Part shown: in pieces, positions 1 through 12,400 of the stretch | Layout: each line of letters opens with the position of its first letter | Position numbering within the stretch: the stretch's first letter is position 1 | DNA from: Kordia antarctica | GTDB taxonomy: Bacteria > Bacteroidota > Bacteroidia > Flavobacteriales > Flavobacteriaceae | Assembly: GCF_009901525.1 (NCBI RefSeq) | Contig: NZ_CP019288.1 | Span: 2,013,501 to 2,077,500 of the forward strand | Direction: 5' to 3' | Length of the DNA: 64,000 nucleotides | Made by a program: the position numbers and the translations under genes | Notes under the pieces: model-generated | Told to the model about the DNA's origin: nothing | Seen by the model: only the letters and a program-made list of their open reading frames with translations | The model's database searches: none

Positions 1-3000
1 TCACCTGGCTGAAGGTCTAAGAATGTTCCATCTACTTGCCAATCTCCATCATCTAATTGATATTCGTAACTACCTGATCCGCCACTTGCTGTTGCAACCA
101 CATTGTGCGTATCTGCAAAAGCTGGTGTGGTCACTTGTATGTCTAAAATACTTGGCGACGAAGATGCCTCGTACGTTACACTATCATCAAAAGTACAATT
201 GGTTGCATTGTTTCCGTCGGTTACAATTACGCTGTACGTTCCTGCCATATCAACCGTAACTGTTGCGTTTGTCGATGTTCCGTTTGGTGTTGTCCACTGA
301 TACGTATATCCTGCGCCAAAGTCTGAACCAATAGTTCTGATGTCTGTTGCTATTCCTGTATCTGCATTTACACACAGAATATCATCTGCTGGCAAGCTAA
401 ATACTGGCAATGGATTTACTTGTAACATCACGATTACTGGATCTGATAAACAACCAGTAATGGTTTGACGAACTCTCGCAAATAATGTTTGCGGATTTGA
501 GGTGTTTGTATAACTCGTTGCATTTGCAATTGCGTTGATATCTGCATCGGCATCTGCCATGTTTTCATAATACGCTACTGCCATGTCCATTTGCCCGTTT
601 ATGATAGTTGCATCAAGCGTTGTTAAATCAAATACGGCGGTATTTTGATCTGCCTGATCTGTTGCGCAAAGTTCATACGTTGGTGGCGCAGTTGCTGTTG
701 GAATTGGTTCTACACTGAGTTCCAAACTTGCAATGTTGTTGGTATTTACACATCCTGTTGTATCGTTTACTACTCTAATAAATACCGTTTGTGGATCGGT
801 TGTGTTTTCAAATCCGTTGGCTAATGCGCCTGTTCCAGCTAAAGCATCTGCCACAGTTGGATGATACGTTACTGTAAAGTCTGCTACATCTTGCGGAGTT
901 GTTAATAAATCTAGCGAAGCTGTGACAACATCCCAATCAAATTGACCTACATTGTCATTGTCATATTCACAAAATACATAGGTAAAAGCAATATCTGTTA
1001 GCACAGGAAGTGGATTTACCACAACTGGTAATTCTACAATTTTATAACATGGAAGCATGTTGCTATCAATCTGAATGTCGCTTTCTACTCGCACATAGAT
1101 AATGACTTGTCCGTTTGCATTGGCGTTTGCCATGTCAACGTTATACATCGTTGGATCAATAATTGGATTGATATCATCATCTGCGTCCATTTGTGTAGTA
1201 TGATAACTTACGCTCACATTACTTTCATTGTCTACAATTTCATCTTCTGATTGAGTTAAATCGAAAATCAGCATTCCGTTAGTTGCATCTCCATCGCTGT
1301 CGTCATCACACGCTTCTAAGATTGTTGGCGTTGTGTTTGGTGTTGGAATTGGAAGTACACGAAGTGTCATGGTAATATCTGTAGTACATCCTGCTGGATT
1401 AGTTGCTTGAATGTAAATCACTTGCGGATTCGTTACGTTTTGATACGCTGTTGGATCAACAATTGGAGTATCACTGTTTAAGTCTGCTTGATTTGCGTAA
1501 TAAGTCAATGTTAAACTCGTATTTCCACCTGTGATTTCGATGTATTTTTCAGTAAGATCGAAGGTTGAAATTTCATCACTTTCATCGCCACTTTCGAGGT
1601 CATCACAAAGTGAAAATGCTGTTGGTTGCACAAGTACTGGCGGACCAACTACAATGATATCAAAGTCTTCAATTGCGTAACAATCCGTTGCGTTATCTTC
1701 TAATCGCACCCAAATTGTTTGTTGATTGATTGTAGTATTTGTATAGTTTGTAAGATTTACAATTGGTGAAACATCATCAATCGCATCTTGTTCAGTTTCG
1801 TGATAGCTTAGCGTGAAGTTTCCTGGCGTTTGTGTTCCGTAGATTTCTGTTTGCGTTTCAGTCAAATCAAACATTGCAAAACCATCTAAACTGTTTGCAT
1901 CATCACATTCTTCTAAGTCTGTAATATTTAATGGCAATACCGGAATTGGAATTACATTTAATTGCAATGGAGTTACCGTGAAACAGCCAGTAACGGTATT
2001 TGTAGCAAGCACATAAATCGTTTGACTGTCCATGACAATGTTTGTATATGGACTCGGTAAAACGTTTAAGTTATTGTTCGCGTCAGCTTCTGTTTCATGA
2101 AAAGTATATACAACATCTGGCTCGTTGTTGATAATATCACTGATTAGCGCATCTAAATCAAAAGCAGTAAAACCGTCATTGTCATCATCACAGGTTTCTG
2201 CGTCAAGCATTCCACTTGGATTTAATGTTGGACTTGGCAGTGGATTTACTCTAAGATCGAAAGTAATTGTGTTTTCACAGCCTGTAGTATCGTTCGTTGC
2301 TTTTACAAAAATGGTTTGTACACCAATTTCTGTATTGCTATACATTGTTGGAGTTGCGATTGGTGTATCACTTGTCAAATCAGCCATGTTTGCATAGTAT
2401 TGCAAGCTGATTCCTGGAACGTTGTTTAGTAATTGTTCTGCTAATGAAGTTAAATCAAAAACTTCAATTCCGTTGTTTAAAGAAATCGCATCACACGTTT
2501 CTAATCCTGCAAGTTGCGTCAGTACTGGAAGCTGGTTTACAATCAGTGTTAAGTTCGTAATACTGAAACAATCTGTTGCCATATCTTCCACACGAACCCA
2601 AATCACTTGTGGACTTGGCGGAATGTTGCTGTAAGCGTTTGTATTGTTGATTTCTCCTGTGTTTGTTCCCGCAATAGCGTTTGCTTGCGTATTGTAATAC
2701 CGAACTGTATGCGTTGTTGGATCTTCTCCGTTTAGAATGTCTGTTTCACTTTGCGTGAGATCGAACTGAGCAATATCATCTGCGGAAGCGTCATCACATT
2801 CTGCTAAACTTACCGCATCTAACCCAGCAATTTCTGGAGAATCATGCACGATTAAAGCAAGTGGAACTACATTGAAACAACCTGTAATTACATTTTCCAC
2901 ACGAACATAAATTGTTTGATTGTATGCGTTGATATTTGTATATGTATCAGCAAGTGGATTCACATCATTGTCTGCATCTTCTGGAGTTTCGTGGTAAGTA

Positions 3001-6000
3001 ACTGTTACCTGACCTGGAATGACGCCGCCTGTAACTTCACTTTCTGTACTTCGAATGTTAAAGATTCCGAAACCATCGTTGTCTGTGTCGCAGTATTCTA
3101 AAGGTGTTGCTGGAAAAACCGCAGGCGTATCATTGATGTTTACGGTAAGTTGTGTGGTATTATGACAACCAGTATTTATATCTTCTACACGAACAAAAAC
3201 CGTATATGTAGTTGGTGTAGCTGTATTTTCATAAGGCATTACAAGCGCATTGACATCGCCATCTGCATCGCCTTGCGTTAAGTGATAGGATACATTTAAG
3301 TCTGGATTAGAAGCTGTAATTTCATCATTTTTAACTGATAAATCTGTTGGTGCTACTCCGTCTGCTGTTTCATCGTCACATACATCTAGCGGCGTTGGAA
3401 CATCAAAAACAGGAAGTGGTCGTACTAGCAATTGAAAGCTTCCTACTTGCACACATCCAAGTGAGTTTGTTGCACGAACCCAAATAAAATCTTCATGAGT
3501 ACCATTTACATTGGTAACAGCACCCATATTTGTATCTGCGTCTATTTCTGTCAAATGATACGTAATGGTTAAGCCAACTTGTCCGTTTTCCACAGTAGTG
3601 GTATGCATCGTTAAATCAAACATTTCCATCATGTCACCTGGATTGTTAAAATCACACGCAATCATTGGTGGAATGTTATCTAGGTTTGGAAGTGGATCTA
3701 CAATAAGTGTTACTTCTACAACATCAAAACAACCTGTTATATTATCTTCTACACGTGCATAAATAATTTGTAATGAAGGAGTTGTTGTTGTGTATAAACC
3801 TACTATTTCTGTTCCTGCAACGCCAGCTTGCGCTACTGTCTCATCTTCGTAATACGTTACCGTAGCAGTTCCTGCCAAAGCACCTAATATTTCAGCATCT
3901 TTGGTTGACAAGTCAAAAGTTCCAAGTCCATTGGTATCATTTCCGTCAGAATCATCACATACGCTATACGGTGTTGGTGTGTTAGCCGTGATACTTGGAT
4001 TTACTTGTAAATCTAAAGTAGACGTGTTTACACAACCTGTAACTGTATTTACGATACGAATATGCACCGTTTGCATAAACGCAGTTGTATTGGTATACGG
4101 AGAAGTAAGTGCTGTTCCGACTCCAGTTTGTGCTTCGCCTGGCGTTTCGTAATAAGTAATTGCCATTGCGTCCGTAGAAGTTTGTCCCGCTAGGATTTCT
4201 GCATCAGCATCTGTTAATGTAAAAGGAAAGAAACCATCAGTATCATCATCACATTCTTGCAACATCGTTGGCGTTACTGCAACTGGCAATGGATTGACCG
4301 CCAACGTAAAACTTGTCGTGGCGAAACAATCGTTTCCTACTTCTGTGCTTTCAATTCGAACAAAGATTACTTCTGAATCGCTTCCTGCATACGTTGTAGG
4401 CAATGGATTCATATCATCGTTAGCATCAGTTTGACTGGAATGAAAAGTAATATTGAAATCGGCAGGATTTTGTGTATCTAATATTGAAGGTTCTTGTAAT
4501 GTAAAGTCAAAATCTTCAAAAGTATCTCCATTATCATCACAAGCTGCAATGTTTGAAGGCTGATTCGCGATAGGCTGTGTATTGAGTTGAATGTCAAATT
4601 GAGTTGTATCATTACAATTTGTATTGTCATTATTTTCTATCCTCACATATATTGTTTGAGGATTTGTAGTGTTTGTAAATGCTATTGGTAATGGACTTAC
4701 ATTGTTCAGCGCATCATCCATTGATGCATGATAGGTTATTGTAAACTGAGTAGGATCTTGTGTCCCCAATACTTGAACATCATAGTCAGTAAGTGTAAAG
4801 TTTGCGACATCATCATTCGTATCATCATCACATATAATTACATCTGCAACAGGGTTTGCAACAGCTAACGTGTATACTTCTAAGTCAAAATTTGTAGTTG
4901 CAAAACACATTCCTGATGAATCTTCTATTCTCACAAATACAGTTTCAGGATTTCCTGCGTTCGTGTATAGTGTTGGCAATGGATTTATGTCCATTTCTGC
5001 ATCGTCAAGTGTATTGTAGTATGAGATATTGAACATTGTTGAATCTTGCGTAAGTAACACATCATTATTCACTAACGACAAGTCGAATTCAACATTCGTA
5101 ACACCATCTGGAGCACATTCTAGCAGGTTATTGGGTTGATTTGCAATAGGCACAGGAGCATATTCTATGACAACACTGTCATCTATACTACAGTTTGTAG
5201 AAACTGCAACATTTACCGAATATATAGCTGATGTTGTGATATCTAGTGTTGGCCCTGTTTCTCCTACAAGTTCAACAGTATCCATAAACCATGTATATGT
5301 TGCTGTAGTTACAGGCGATTCTGCATTTAAAGTGATTGTTTCTCCTTCACAAACTGGGTTTCCTGCTGTGATTAATCTATCTAAACCTAAATCTAAAGCT
5401 CCAATATCAAAACTTCCTCCTTCAAGAAATACTGCGGAGTCAAATGAAGAATCTATATAGTCAGATATTACTAATTTTATGGTGTATGTTTCTCCTGGAA
5501 TTACCTCAGATTGGGCTACTAAAGAAACGGTTTGCCCATCAAATTCAGTCGATCCATTATTACTTCCAGCTGTATCGTAATATTCTGGAAAGGCAAATTG
5601 TCCAAGTCCAGGACCACAAGTAAACGTATGAATGTTTGTTATACTTGCTGGAATATTTGAGTTTGGAAGTAATGCAATATTTTTTCCTCCTAAATCTAAG
5701 TTAAGTTCAGCTGTTGCTGGATTTGCATCGTGATCGTAAAGGTTAGAATTTGAAATTCCAGGACCACTTAATATAAACGCAAATGTATCGGCAAAATCAC
5801 ACGGATAATTTGCACTAGTTGTGTATTCTTCTGATGCTAATATATACCTAAAACTAATTCGATCCGATAAAGGAACAAATTCAAATTCAATAGCAGTAGC
5901 ATTAAAAACATTACTACCACCACCAATAAGTACTTGTAAATCCGGATCACCTGCCCAACTTGTTCCCCCAAAACTTAAGTTTGCACCGCTATTGTCAGCA

Positions 6001-6302
6001 ATAGGAAGTAAACTAGAACTACTTAATATGATTCCTTCTGAGAATGGAAAAGCTGCAGTTCCTGAATTGAAATAACCATAACTCTCAAAACCCAAGTTAG
6101 CACCATTTTGTTCGCCTGCTAAATTATCTGCTCCACTATGGTTTGTTACTCTAATATTTCCAGGCTCATTTCCACAAACATCCTGAAATAAAACGCCTAC
6201 GACTAACTGCTCAGGAGTGTACGTATTGTCTACGGTAATTGACTGCGAGTATGCTTGCAGCCCTATAAATAACAGTAAAATAAGTAGTATTTTAGCCCTC
6301 AT
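1..6302 (-). CDS. Giant T9SS-type adhesin A with choice-of-anchor L head (3' end beyond window)
   Basis: The frame is open from an ATG at 6302 to the left edge, about 2100 residues, and its phase at position 5 still matches the paralogues, so I see no net frameshift. A signal peptide ends near LQAYSQ. Residues about 60-270 look like a choice-of-anchor L domain (NLSFGGTSWAGDPDL, then ILASEEYT and DTFAFILSGPG). An Ig-like segment follows at about 315-385, then roughly 16 repeats of about 100 residues, each with a CDDxxxDGxxxFDL start and a TGCF or TDCF near its end. The last visible residues (TFLDLQPG) match the paralogues just before their type B sorting domain, which here lies outside the window. 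The likely role is surface attachment after T9SS export (inference). It lies 190 bp downstream of adhesin B; the 3' two thirds are nearly identical to adhesin C. Confidence 0.9.
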   Translation of the reverse strand, partial: MRAKILLILLLFIGLQAYSQSITVDNTYTPEQLVVGVLFQDVCGNEPGNIRVTNHSGADNLAGEQNGANLGFESYGYFNSGTAAFPFSEGIILSSSSLLPIADNSGANLSFGGTSWAGDPDLQVLIGGGSNVFNATAIEFEFVPLSDRISFRYILASEEYTTSANYPCDFADTFAFILSGPGISNSNLYDHDANPATAELNLDLGGKNIALLPNSNIPASITNIHTFTCGPGLGQFAFPEYYDTAGSNNGSTEFDGQTVSLVAQSEVIPGETYTIKLVISDYIDSSFDSAVFLEGGSFDIGALDLGLDRLITAGNPVCEGETITLNAESPVTTATYTWFMDTVELVGETGPTLDITTSAIYSVNVAVSTNCSIDDSVVIEYAPVPIANQPNNLLECAPDGVTNVEFDLSLVNNDVLLTQDSTMFNISYYNTLDDAEMDINPLPTLYTNAGNPETVFVRIEDSSGMCFATTNFDLEVYTLAVANPVADVIICDDDTNDDVANFTLTDYDVQVLGTQDPTQFTITYHASMDDALNNVSPLPIAFTNTTNPQTIYVRIENNDNTNCNDTTQFDIQLNTQPIANQPSNIAACDDNGDTFEDFDFTLQEPSILDTQNPADFNITFHSSQTDANDDMNPLPTTYAGSDSEVIFVRIESTEVGNDCFATTSFTLAVNPLPVAVTPTMLQECDDDTDGFFPFTLTDADAEILAGQTSTDAMAITYYETPGEAQTGVGTALTSPYTNTTAFMQTVHIRIVNTVTGCVNTSTLDLQVNPSITANTPTPYSVCDDSDGNDTNGLGTFDLSTKDAEILGALAGTATVTYYEDETVAQAGVAGTEIVGLYTTTTPSLQIIYARVEDNITGCFDVVEVTLIVDPLPNLDNIPPMIACDFNNPGDMMEMFDLTMHTTTVENGQVGLTITYHLTEIDADTNMGAVTNVNGTHEDFIWVRATNSLGCVQVGSFQLLVRPLPVFDVPTPLDVCDDETADGVAPTDLSVKNDEITASNPDLNVSYHLTQGDADGDVNALVMPYENTATPTTYTVFVRVEDINTGCHNTTQLTVNINDTPAVFPATPLEYCDTDNDGFGIFNIRSTESEVTGGVIPGQVTVTYHETPEDADNDVNPLADTYTNINAYNQTIYVRVENVITGCFNVVPLALIVHDSPEIAGLDAVSLAECDDASADDIAQFDLTQSETDILNGEDPTTHTVRYYNTQANAIAGTNTGEINNTNAYSNIPPSPQVIWVRVEDMATDCFSITNLTLIVNQLPVLTQLAGLETCDAISLNNGIEVFDLTSLAEQLLNNVPGISLQYYANMADLTSDTPIATPTMYSNTEIGVQTIFVKATNDTTGCENTITFDLRVNPLPSPTLNPSGMLDAETCDDDNDGFTAFDLDALISDIINNEPDVVYTFHETEADANNNLNVLPSPYTNIVMDSQTIYVLATNTVTGCFTVTPLQLNVIPIPVLPLNITDLEECDDANSLDGFAMFDLTETQTEIYGTQTPGNFTLSYHETEQDAIDDVSPIVNLTNYTNTTINQQTIWVRLEDNATDCYAIEDFDIIVVGPPVLVQPTAFSLCDDLESGDESDEISTFDLTEKYIEITGGNTSLTLTYYANQADLNSDTPIVDPTAYQNVTNPQVIYIQATNPAGCTTDITMTLRVLPIPTPNTTPTILEACDDDSDGDATNGMLIFDLTQSEDEIVDNESNVSVSYHTTQMDADDDINPIIDPTMYNVDMANANANGQVIIYVRVESDIQIDSNMLPCYKIVELPVVVNPLPVLTDIAFTYVFCEYDNDNVGQFDWDVVTASLDLLTTPQDVADFTVTYHPTVADALAGTGALANGFENTTDPQTVFIRVVNDTTGCVNTNNIASLELSVEPIPTATAPPTYELCATDQADQNTAVFDLTTLDATIINGQMDMAVAYYENMADADADINAIANATSYTNTSNPQTLFARVRQTITGCLSDPVIVMLQVNPLPVFSLPADDILCVNADTGIATDIRTIGSDFGAGYTYQWTTPNGTSTNATVTVDMAGTYSVIVTDGNNATNCTFDDSVTYEASSSPSILDIQVTTPAFADTHNVVATASGGSGSYEYQLDDGDWQVDGTFLDLQPG

Positions 6303-6492
6303 AAAGTGTGGTTTATGGTTAGTTCTTAGGTATAATTGTGTCAAATATATTAATAAGGATATTAATCTTGTGTTTTTTAACAGAAAACATAAGAGAACTC
6401 CTCTTTATTGTTGCTGAATTTTATAATATTTTTACAAAAAACTGAAGAATTTTATATCTTTCGGTTTTTGTATTTCTAAGTTGTTTAATAAT

Positions 6493-9400
6493 TTACCTCT
6501 TCAAACTAAAATGATTAATAAATTCTTTTAGCGTTCCACTAAATGGATCTACATATTCTACTTTAAACCAATAATCCGCTGATGGCATTGGCGTTCCGTT
6601 GTAGGTTCCGTCCCAACCTTGTCCTGCTGGACTTATTTGTTTGAGAAGTTTTCCATATCTGTCAAAGATGTAAATTCGTGCACCTGGCTGATTACGAAGT
6701 CCGATAATATTCCATGTCGGATGGTATTCATCTCCGTTTGGAGTGAAGAATTGCATAAAGTCGATTAACTCAAAAGTTCTTACAAGTTCTCCACAACCGT
6801 TGGTGTCTCTAACAGTTACGGTATGTTCACCTGGCTGAAGGTCTAAGAATGTTCCATCTACTTGCCAATCTCCATCATCCAACTGATATTCGTAACTTCC
6901 TGAACCGCCACTTGCGGTTGCTACTACATTATGCGTATCTGCAAAAGCTGGTGTTGTAACTTGTATGTCTAAAATACTTGGCGACGATGATGCTTGATAA
7001 CTTACACTATCATCAAAAGTACAATTGGTTGCATTGTTTCCATCGGTCACAATTACGCTATACGTTCCTGCTTGATCTACGGTAACGGTTGCGTTTGTCG
7101 ATGTTCCACTTGGTGTTGTCCACTGATAGGTGAATCCTGCGCCAAAGTCTGAACCAATAGTTCTGATGTCTGTTGCGATTCCTGTATCTGCATTGACACA
7201 CAGAATATCATCTGCTGGCAAGCTAAATACTGGCAATGGATTTACTTGTAACATCACGATTACTGGATCTGATAAACAACCAGTAATGGTTTGACGAACT
7301 CTCGCAAATAATGTTTGCGGGTTTGAAGTGTTTGTATAACTCGTTGCATTTGCAATTGCGTTGCTGTCTGCATCGGCATCTGCCATGTTTTCATAATACG
7401 CTACTGCCATGTCCATTTGCCCGTTTATGATTGTAGCATCAAGCGAAGTTAAATCAAATACGGCTGTATCTTGATCTGCCTGATCTGTCGCACATAATTC
7501 ATACGTTGGTGGCGCAGTTGCTGTCGGAATTGGTTCTACACTGAGTTCCAAACTTGCAATGTTATTGGTGTTTACACAACCTGTGGTATCGTTTACTACT
7601 CGGATAAATACCGTTTGTGGATCGGTTGTGTTTTCAAATCCGTTGGCTAAAGCCGCTGTTCCAGCTAATGCATCTGTCACAGTTGGATGATAGGTTACTG
7701 TAAAATCAGCTACATCTTGTGGAGTTGTTAGTAAATCTAGCGAAGCTGTCACAACATCCCAATCAAATTGACCTACATTATCATTGTCATATTCACAAAA
7801 TACATAGGTAAAAGCAATATCTGTTAGCACTGGAAGTGGATTTACCACAACTGGTAATTCTACCACTTTATAACATGGAAGCATGTTGCTATCAATCTGA
7901 ATATCACTTTCTACTCGCACATAGATAATGACTTGTCCGTTTGCATTGGCTGTTGCCATGTCCACATTGTACATCATTGGATTAGCAATTGGATTGATGT
8001 CATCATTCGCATCTTCAACCGTTGTGTGGTAACTTACGCTCACATTACTTTCATTGTCTACAATTTCATCTTCTGATTGAGTTAAATCGAAAATAAGCAT
8101 TCCGTTAGTTGCATCTCCATCGCTGTCGTCATCACACGCTTCTAAGATTGTTGGCGTTGTGTTTGGTGTTGGAATTGGAAGTACACGAAGTGTCATTGTA
8201 ATATCTGTGGTACATCCTGCGGCGTTTGTTGCACGGATATAAATCACTTGCGGATTCACAACGTTTTGATACGCTGTTGGATCTGTTATTGGCGTATTAC
8301 TGTTTAAGTCTGCTTGGTTTGCGTAATAGGTAAGTGTTAAACTCGTATTTCCACCTGTGATTTCAATATATTTTTCAGTAAGATCGAAGGTTGAAATTTC
8401 ATCACTTTCATCGCCGCTTAACTCATCATCACAAAGTGAAAATGCTGTTGGTTGCACAAGTACTGGAGGACCAACTACAATGATATCGAAGTCTTCAATG
8501 GCGTAACAATCCGTTGCATTGTCTTCTAATCGTACCCAAATTGTTTGTTGATTGATTGTGGTATTTGTGTAATTGGTAAGATTTACAATTGGCGAAACAT
8601 CATCAATGGCATCTTGTTCAGTTTCGTGATAGCTTAGCGTGAAGTTCCCTGGCGTTTGTGTTCCGTAGATTTCTGTTTGAGTTTCGGTAAGATCGAACAT
8701 TGCAAAACCATCTAAATTGTCTGCATCGTCACATTCTTCTAAGTCTGTAATATTTAATGGCAATACTGGAATTGGAATGACATTTAATTGCAATGGAGTT
8801 ACCGTGAAACAGCCAGTAACGGTATTAGTCGCCAAGACATAAATCGTTTGACTATCCATGACAATGTTTGTATATGGACTCGGTAAAACGTTTAAGTTAT
8901 TGTTCGCGTCAGCTTCTGTTTCATGAAAAGTGTACACCACATCTGGTTCGTTGTTGATAATGTCATTGATTAATGCATCTAAATCAAAAGCAGTAAAACC
9001 ATCATTGTCATCATCACACGTTTCTGCGTCTAGCATTCCACTTGGATTTAGTGTTGGACTTGGTAATGGATTCACTCTAAGATCAAAAGTAATTGTGTTT
9101 TCACAGCCTGTAGTGTCGTTCGTTGCTTTTACAAAAATGGTTTGTACGCCAATTTCTGTATTGCTATACATTGTTGGGTCGGCTATTGGTGTATCGCTTG
9201 TCAAGTCAGCCATGTTTGCATAGTATTGCAAGCTGATTCCTGGAACGTTGTTTAGTAATTGTTCTGCTAATGAAGTTAAATCAAAAACTTCAATTCCGTT
9301 GTTTAAAGAAATCGCATCACACGTTTCTAATCCTGCGAGTTGCGTCAGTACAGGAAGTTCGTTTACAATTAAAGTCAAATTCGTAATACTGAAACAATCT

Positions 9401-12400
9401 GTTGCCATATCTTCCACACGAACCCAAATGATTTGTGGACTTGGTGGAATGTTGCTGTAAGCATTTGTATTGTTAATTTCTCCTGCGACAGTTCCCGCAA
9501 TAGCGTTTGCTTGGGTATTGTAATAGCGAACTGTATGCGTTGTTGGATCTTCTCCGTTTAGAATGTCTGTTTCACTTTGGGTGAGATCGAACTGCGCAAT
9601 ATCATCTGCGGAAGCGTCATCACATTCTGAAAGACTTACCGCGTCTAACCCAGCAATTTCTGGAGAATCATGCACGATTAAAGCAAGTGGAACTACATTG
9701 AAACATCCCGTAAGGACATTCTCTACACGCACATAAATCGTTTGATTGTAAGCGTTGATATTGGTGTACGTATCTGGTAATGAGTTTACATTGTTGTCTG
9801 CATCTTCTGGTGTTTCGTGGTAGGTGACAGCAATGTCCATTTGCATTCCGCCAGTAATTTCATTTTCAGAATCTCTAATATTGAAAATTCCGAAGCCGTC
9901 GTTGTCTGTGTCGCAGTATTCTAAAGGCGTTGCAGGAAAAACTGTTGGCGCATCTGTAACTGAGAGGTTTAAGGTCGTAGTTTCGTAACAGCCTGAGTTT
10001 CCAGTTTCAACGCGCACAAATACCGTTTGCGGATTACTCGTGTTTGTGTATGGAACAGCCAATGGATTCGTGTCATTTTCGGCGTCAGCCAAAGTCAAAT
10101 AATATTGAACAGAAAATCCAGGTTGATTGTTTACAATTTCAGCACTTCTTACATTTAAATCAATTGCCGTAAAACCATCTGAAGTTTCATCGTCACAGAC
10201 AATTAAATCACTAGGCATATTTACAACCGGAGGATTATCAAATAATAAATCAAAAGAAGTTGTAGCACTACACGTGTTTCCAGTTTCTGTACTTTCGATT
10301 CGAACAAACATTGTTTCTCCATTTGAACCATTATACATAGTAGCCAACGGATTTACATCATTGCTAGCATCCATTTGATTGGCATGAAAAGTAATGTTCA
10401 AATCGGCAGGATTTTGTGTATCAAGTATTGTGGATTCTTGCGTAGACAAGTCGAAAATTTCCATTCCGTTATTATCAAAGTCGCATGCAAACATATCATC
10501 TGGTTGATTTGCAATTGGCTGATTATTCACACAGATTTCAAAATTTGTAGTGTCGTAACATGTTGTGTTTGAATTGTTTTCAACTCGAACAAATATTTGC
10601 TCACATTGCGCTGTGTTTGTATATGGAAAAGTTAATGCGTTTATGTCAGCATCAGCATTTGTTTGACTTACATGATAGGTTACCATAAACATTGTGGGAT
10701 CTTGCGTTCCTAAAACCGTAGCGTCTAAAGTTGTGAAATCAAACATTTCTATTCCATCATTTGAAGCATCATCACAAACAGAAAAATCAGCAATTGTATT
10801 TGCTATTGGTGACGCTTCAAAGAGTATTTGAAAAGACGTAATTGCAAAACAATCATTGTTAGTTAGTGTACTTTCGATTCGAACAAAAATTGTTTCCCCA
10901 TTATTTCCCGTGTACATTGTTGGCAACGGATTTATATCATTGGTAGCATCTGTATTGCTTGCATGAAATGTGATGTTGAAATCGGCAGCATTTTGTGCTC
11001 CAAGTATGTCTGAAAGTTGTGTTGTAAAGTCATATTCTTCCGTTCCATTTCCATCTGAATCGCAAGAATTCATATCATTTGGTTGGTTCGCAATTGGTTG
11101 ATAGTTTACACAGATTTCAAAATTTGTAGTGTCGTAACATGTTGTGTTTGAATTGTTTTCTATTCGAACAAATATTTGCTCGCATTGCGCGGTATTCGTA
11201 TACGGAAAAGTTAACGCGTTTATGCCAGCATCAGCATTTGTTTGGCTTAAATGATACGTTACCGTAAACATTGTGGGATCTTGCGTTCCTAAAACCGTTG
11301 CATCTAAGGTTGTAAAATCAAACATTTCTGTTCCATCATTTGAAATGTCATCACAGACAGAAAAATCAGCAATTGTATTTGCTATTGGTGACGCTTCAAA
11401 GAGTATTTGAAAAGACGTAATTGCAAAACAATCATTGTTAGTTAGTGTACTTTCGATTCGAACAAAAATCGTTTCTCCATTAGTTCCCGTATACATTGTT
11501 GGCAACGGATTCATATCATTGGTAGCATCTGTATTATTTGCATGAAAAGTGATGTTGAAATCGGCAGCATTTTGTGTTCCGAGTATGTCTGAAAGTTGTG
11601 TTGTAAAGTCGTAATCTTCCGTTCCATTTCCATCTGAATCGCAAGAATTCATGTCATTTGGTTGGTTCGCAATTGGCTGATTGTTTATACATATTTCAAA
11701 ATTTGTAGTGTCGTAACATGTTGTGTTTGAATTGTTTTCAACTCGAACAAATATTTGCTCACATTGCGCTGTGTTTGTATATGGAAAAGTTAATGCGTTT
11801 ATGTCAGCATCAGCATTTGTTTGACTTACATGATAGGTTACCGTAAACATTGTGGGATCTTGTGTTCCTAAAACCGTTGCGTCTAAAGTTGTAAAATCAA
11901 ACATTTCTATTCCATCATTTGAAGCATCATCACAAACAGAAAAATCAGCAATTGTATTTGCCGTAGGTATTGGATTGACTGTAATAGTGAAACTTTCCTG
12001 TATGATTTCGGCACAACTATTCGCAATGTTTACTGTGTATGTCGTTGTTGTAGTAGGTGTAAATGTTGGATTTGGAATTATTGGATTACTAACTCCTGTA
12101 ACTGGAATCCAAGTGTATGACGTAGCGCCTGTAATTGTAGCATCGATTGTGTTAACAGTTTCGCCTTCGCAGATTGATTGATCGTCAAGAGATAATATAT
12201 TTGCAAAAGAAACATAATCAAAACAAACACGTTGTAAATTTGTTGAGCCGCCAGTAGATCCTGTAAATCCGAAGAATGCATTTGTATTTCCAGAAAAAAG
12301 AGTATTTACAATATCTCCTGAATAGGAAAGGCGTAGTGCACAATCAAAATATACATCTATGGTAGTTGTTAAAGCTGTCCATTCTATTCGAATGATATGT

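Noticed and set aside
8930-9223. Plus-strand frames opposite the adhesins that recur almost identically in all three copies
   Set aside because: They are antisense shadows of the conserved stalk; their conservation follows from the repeats, and composition is Ser/Val-rich without domains.
10200-11950. Regularly spaced repeats considered as a CRISPR array
   Set aside because: The 579-bp period, in-frame coding content and lack of short repeat-spacer units show protein-domain repeats.
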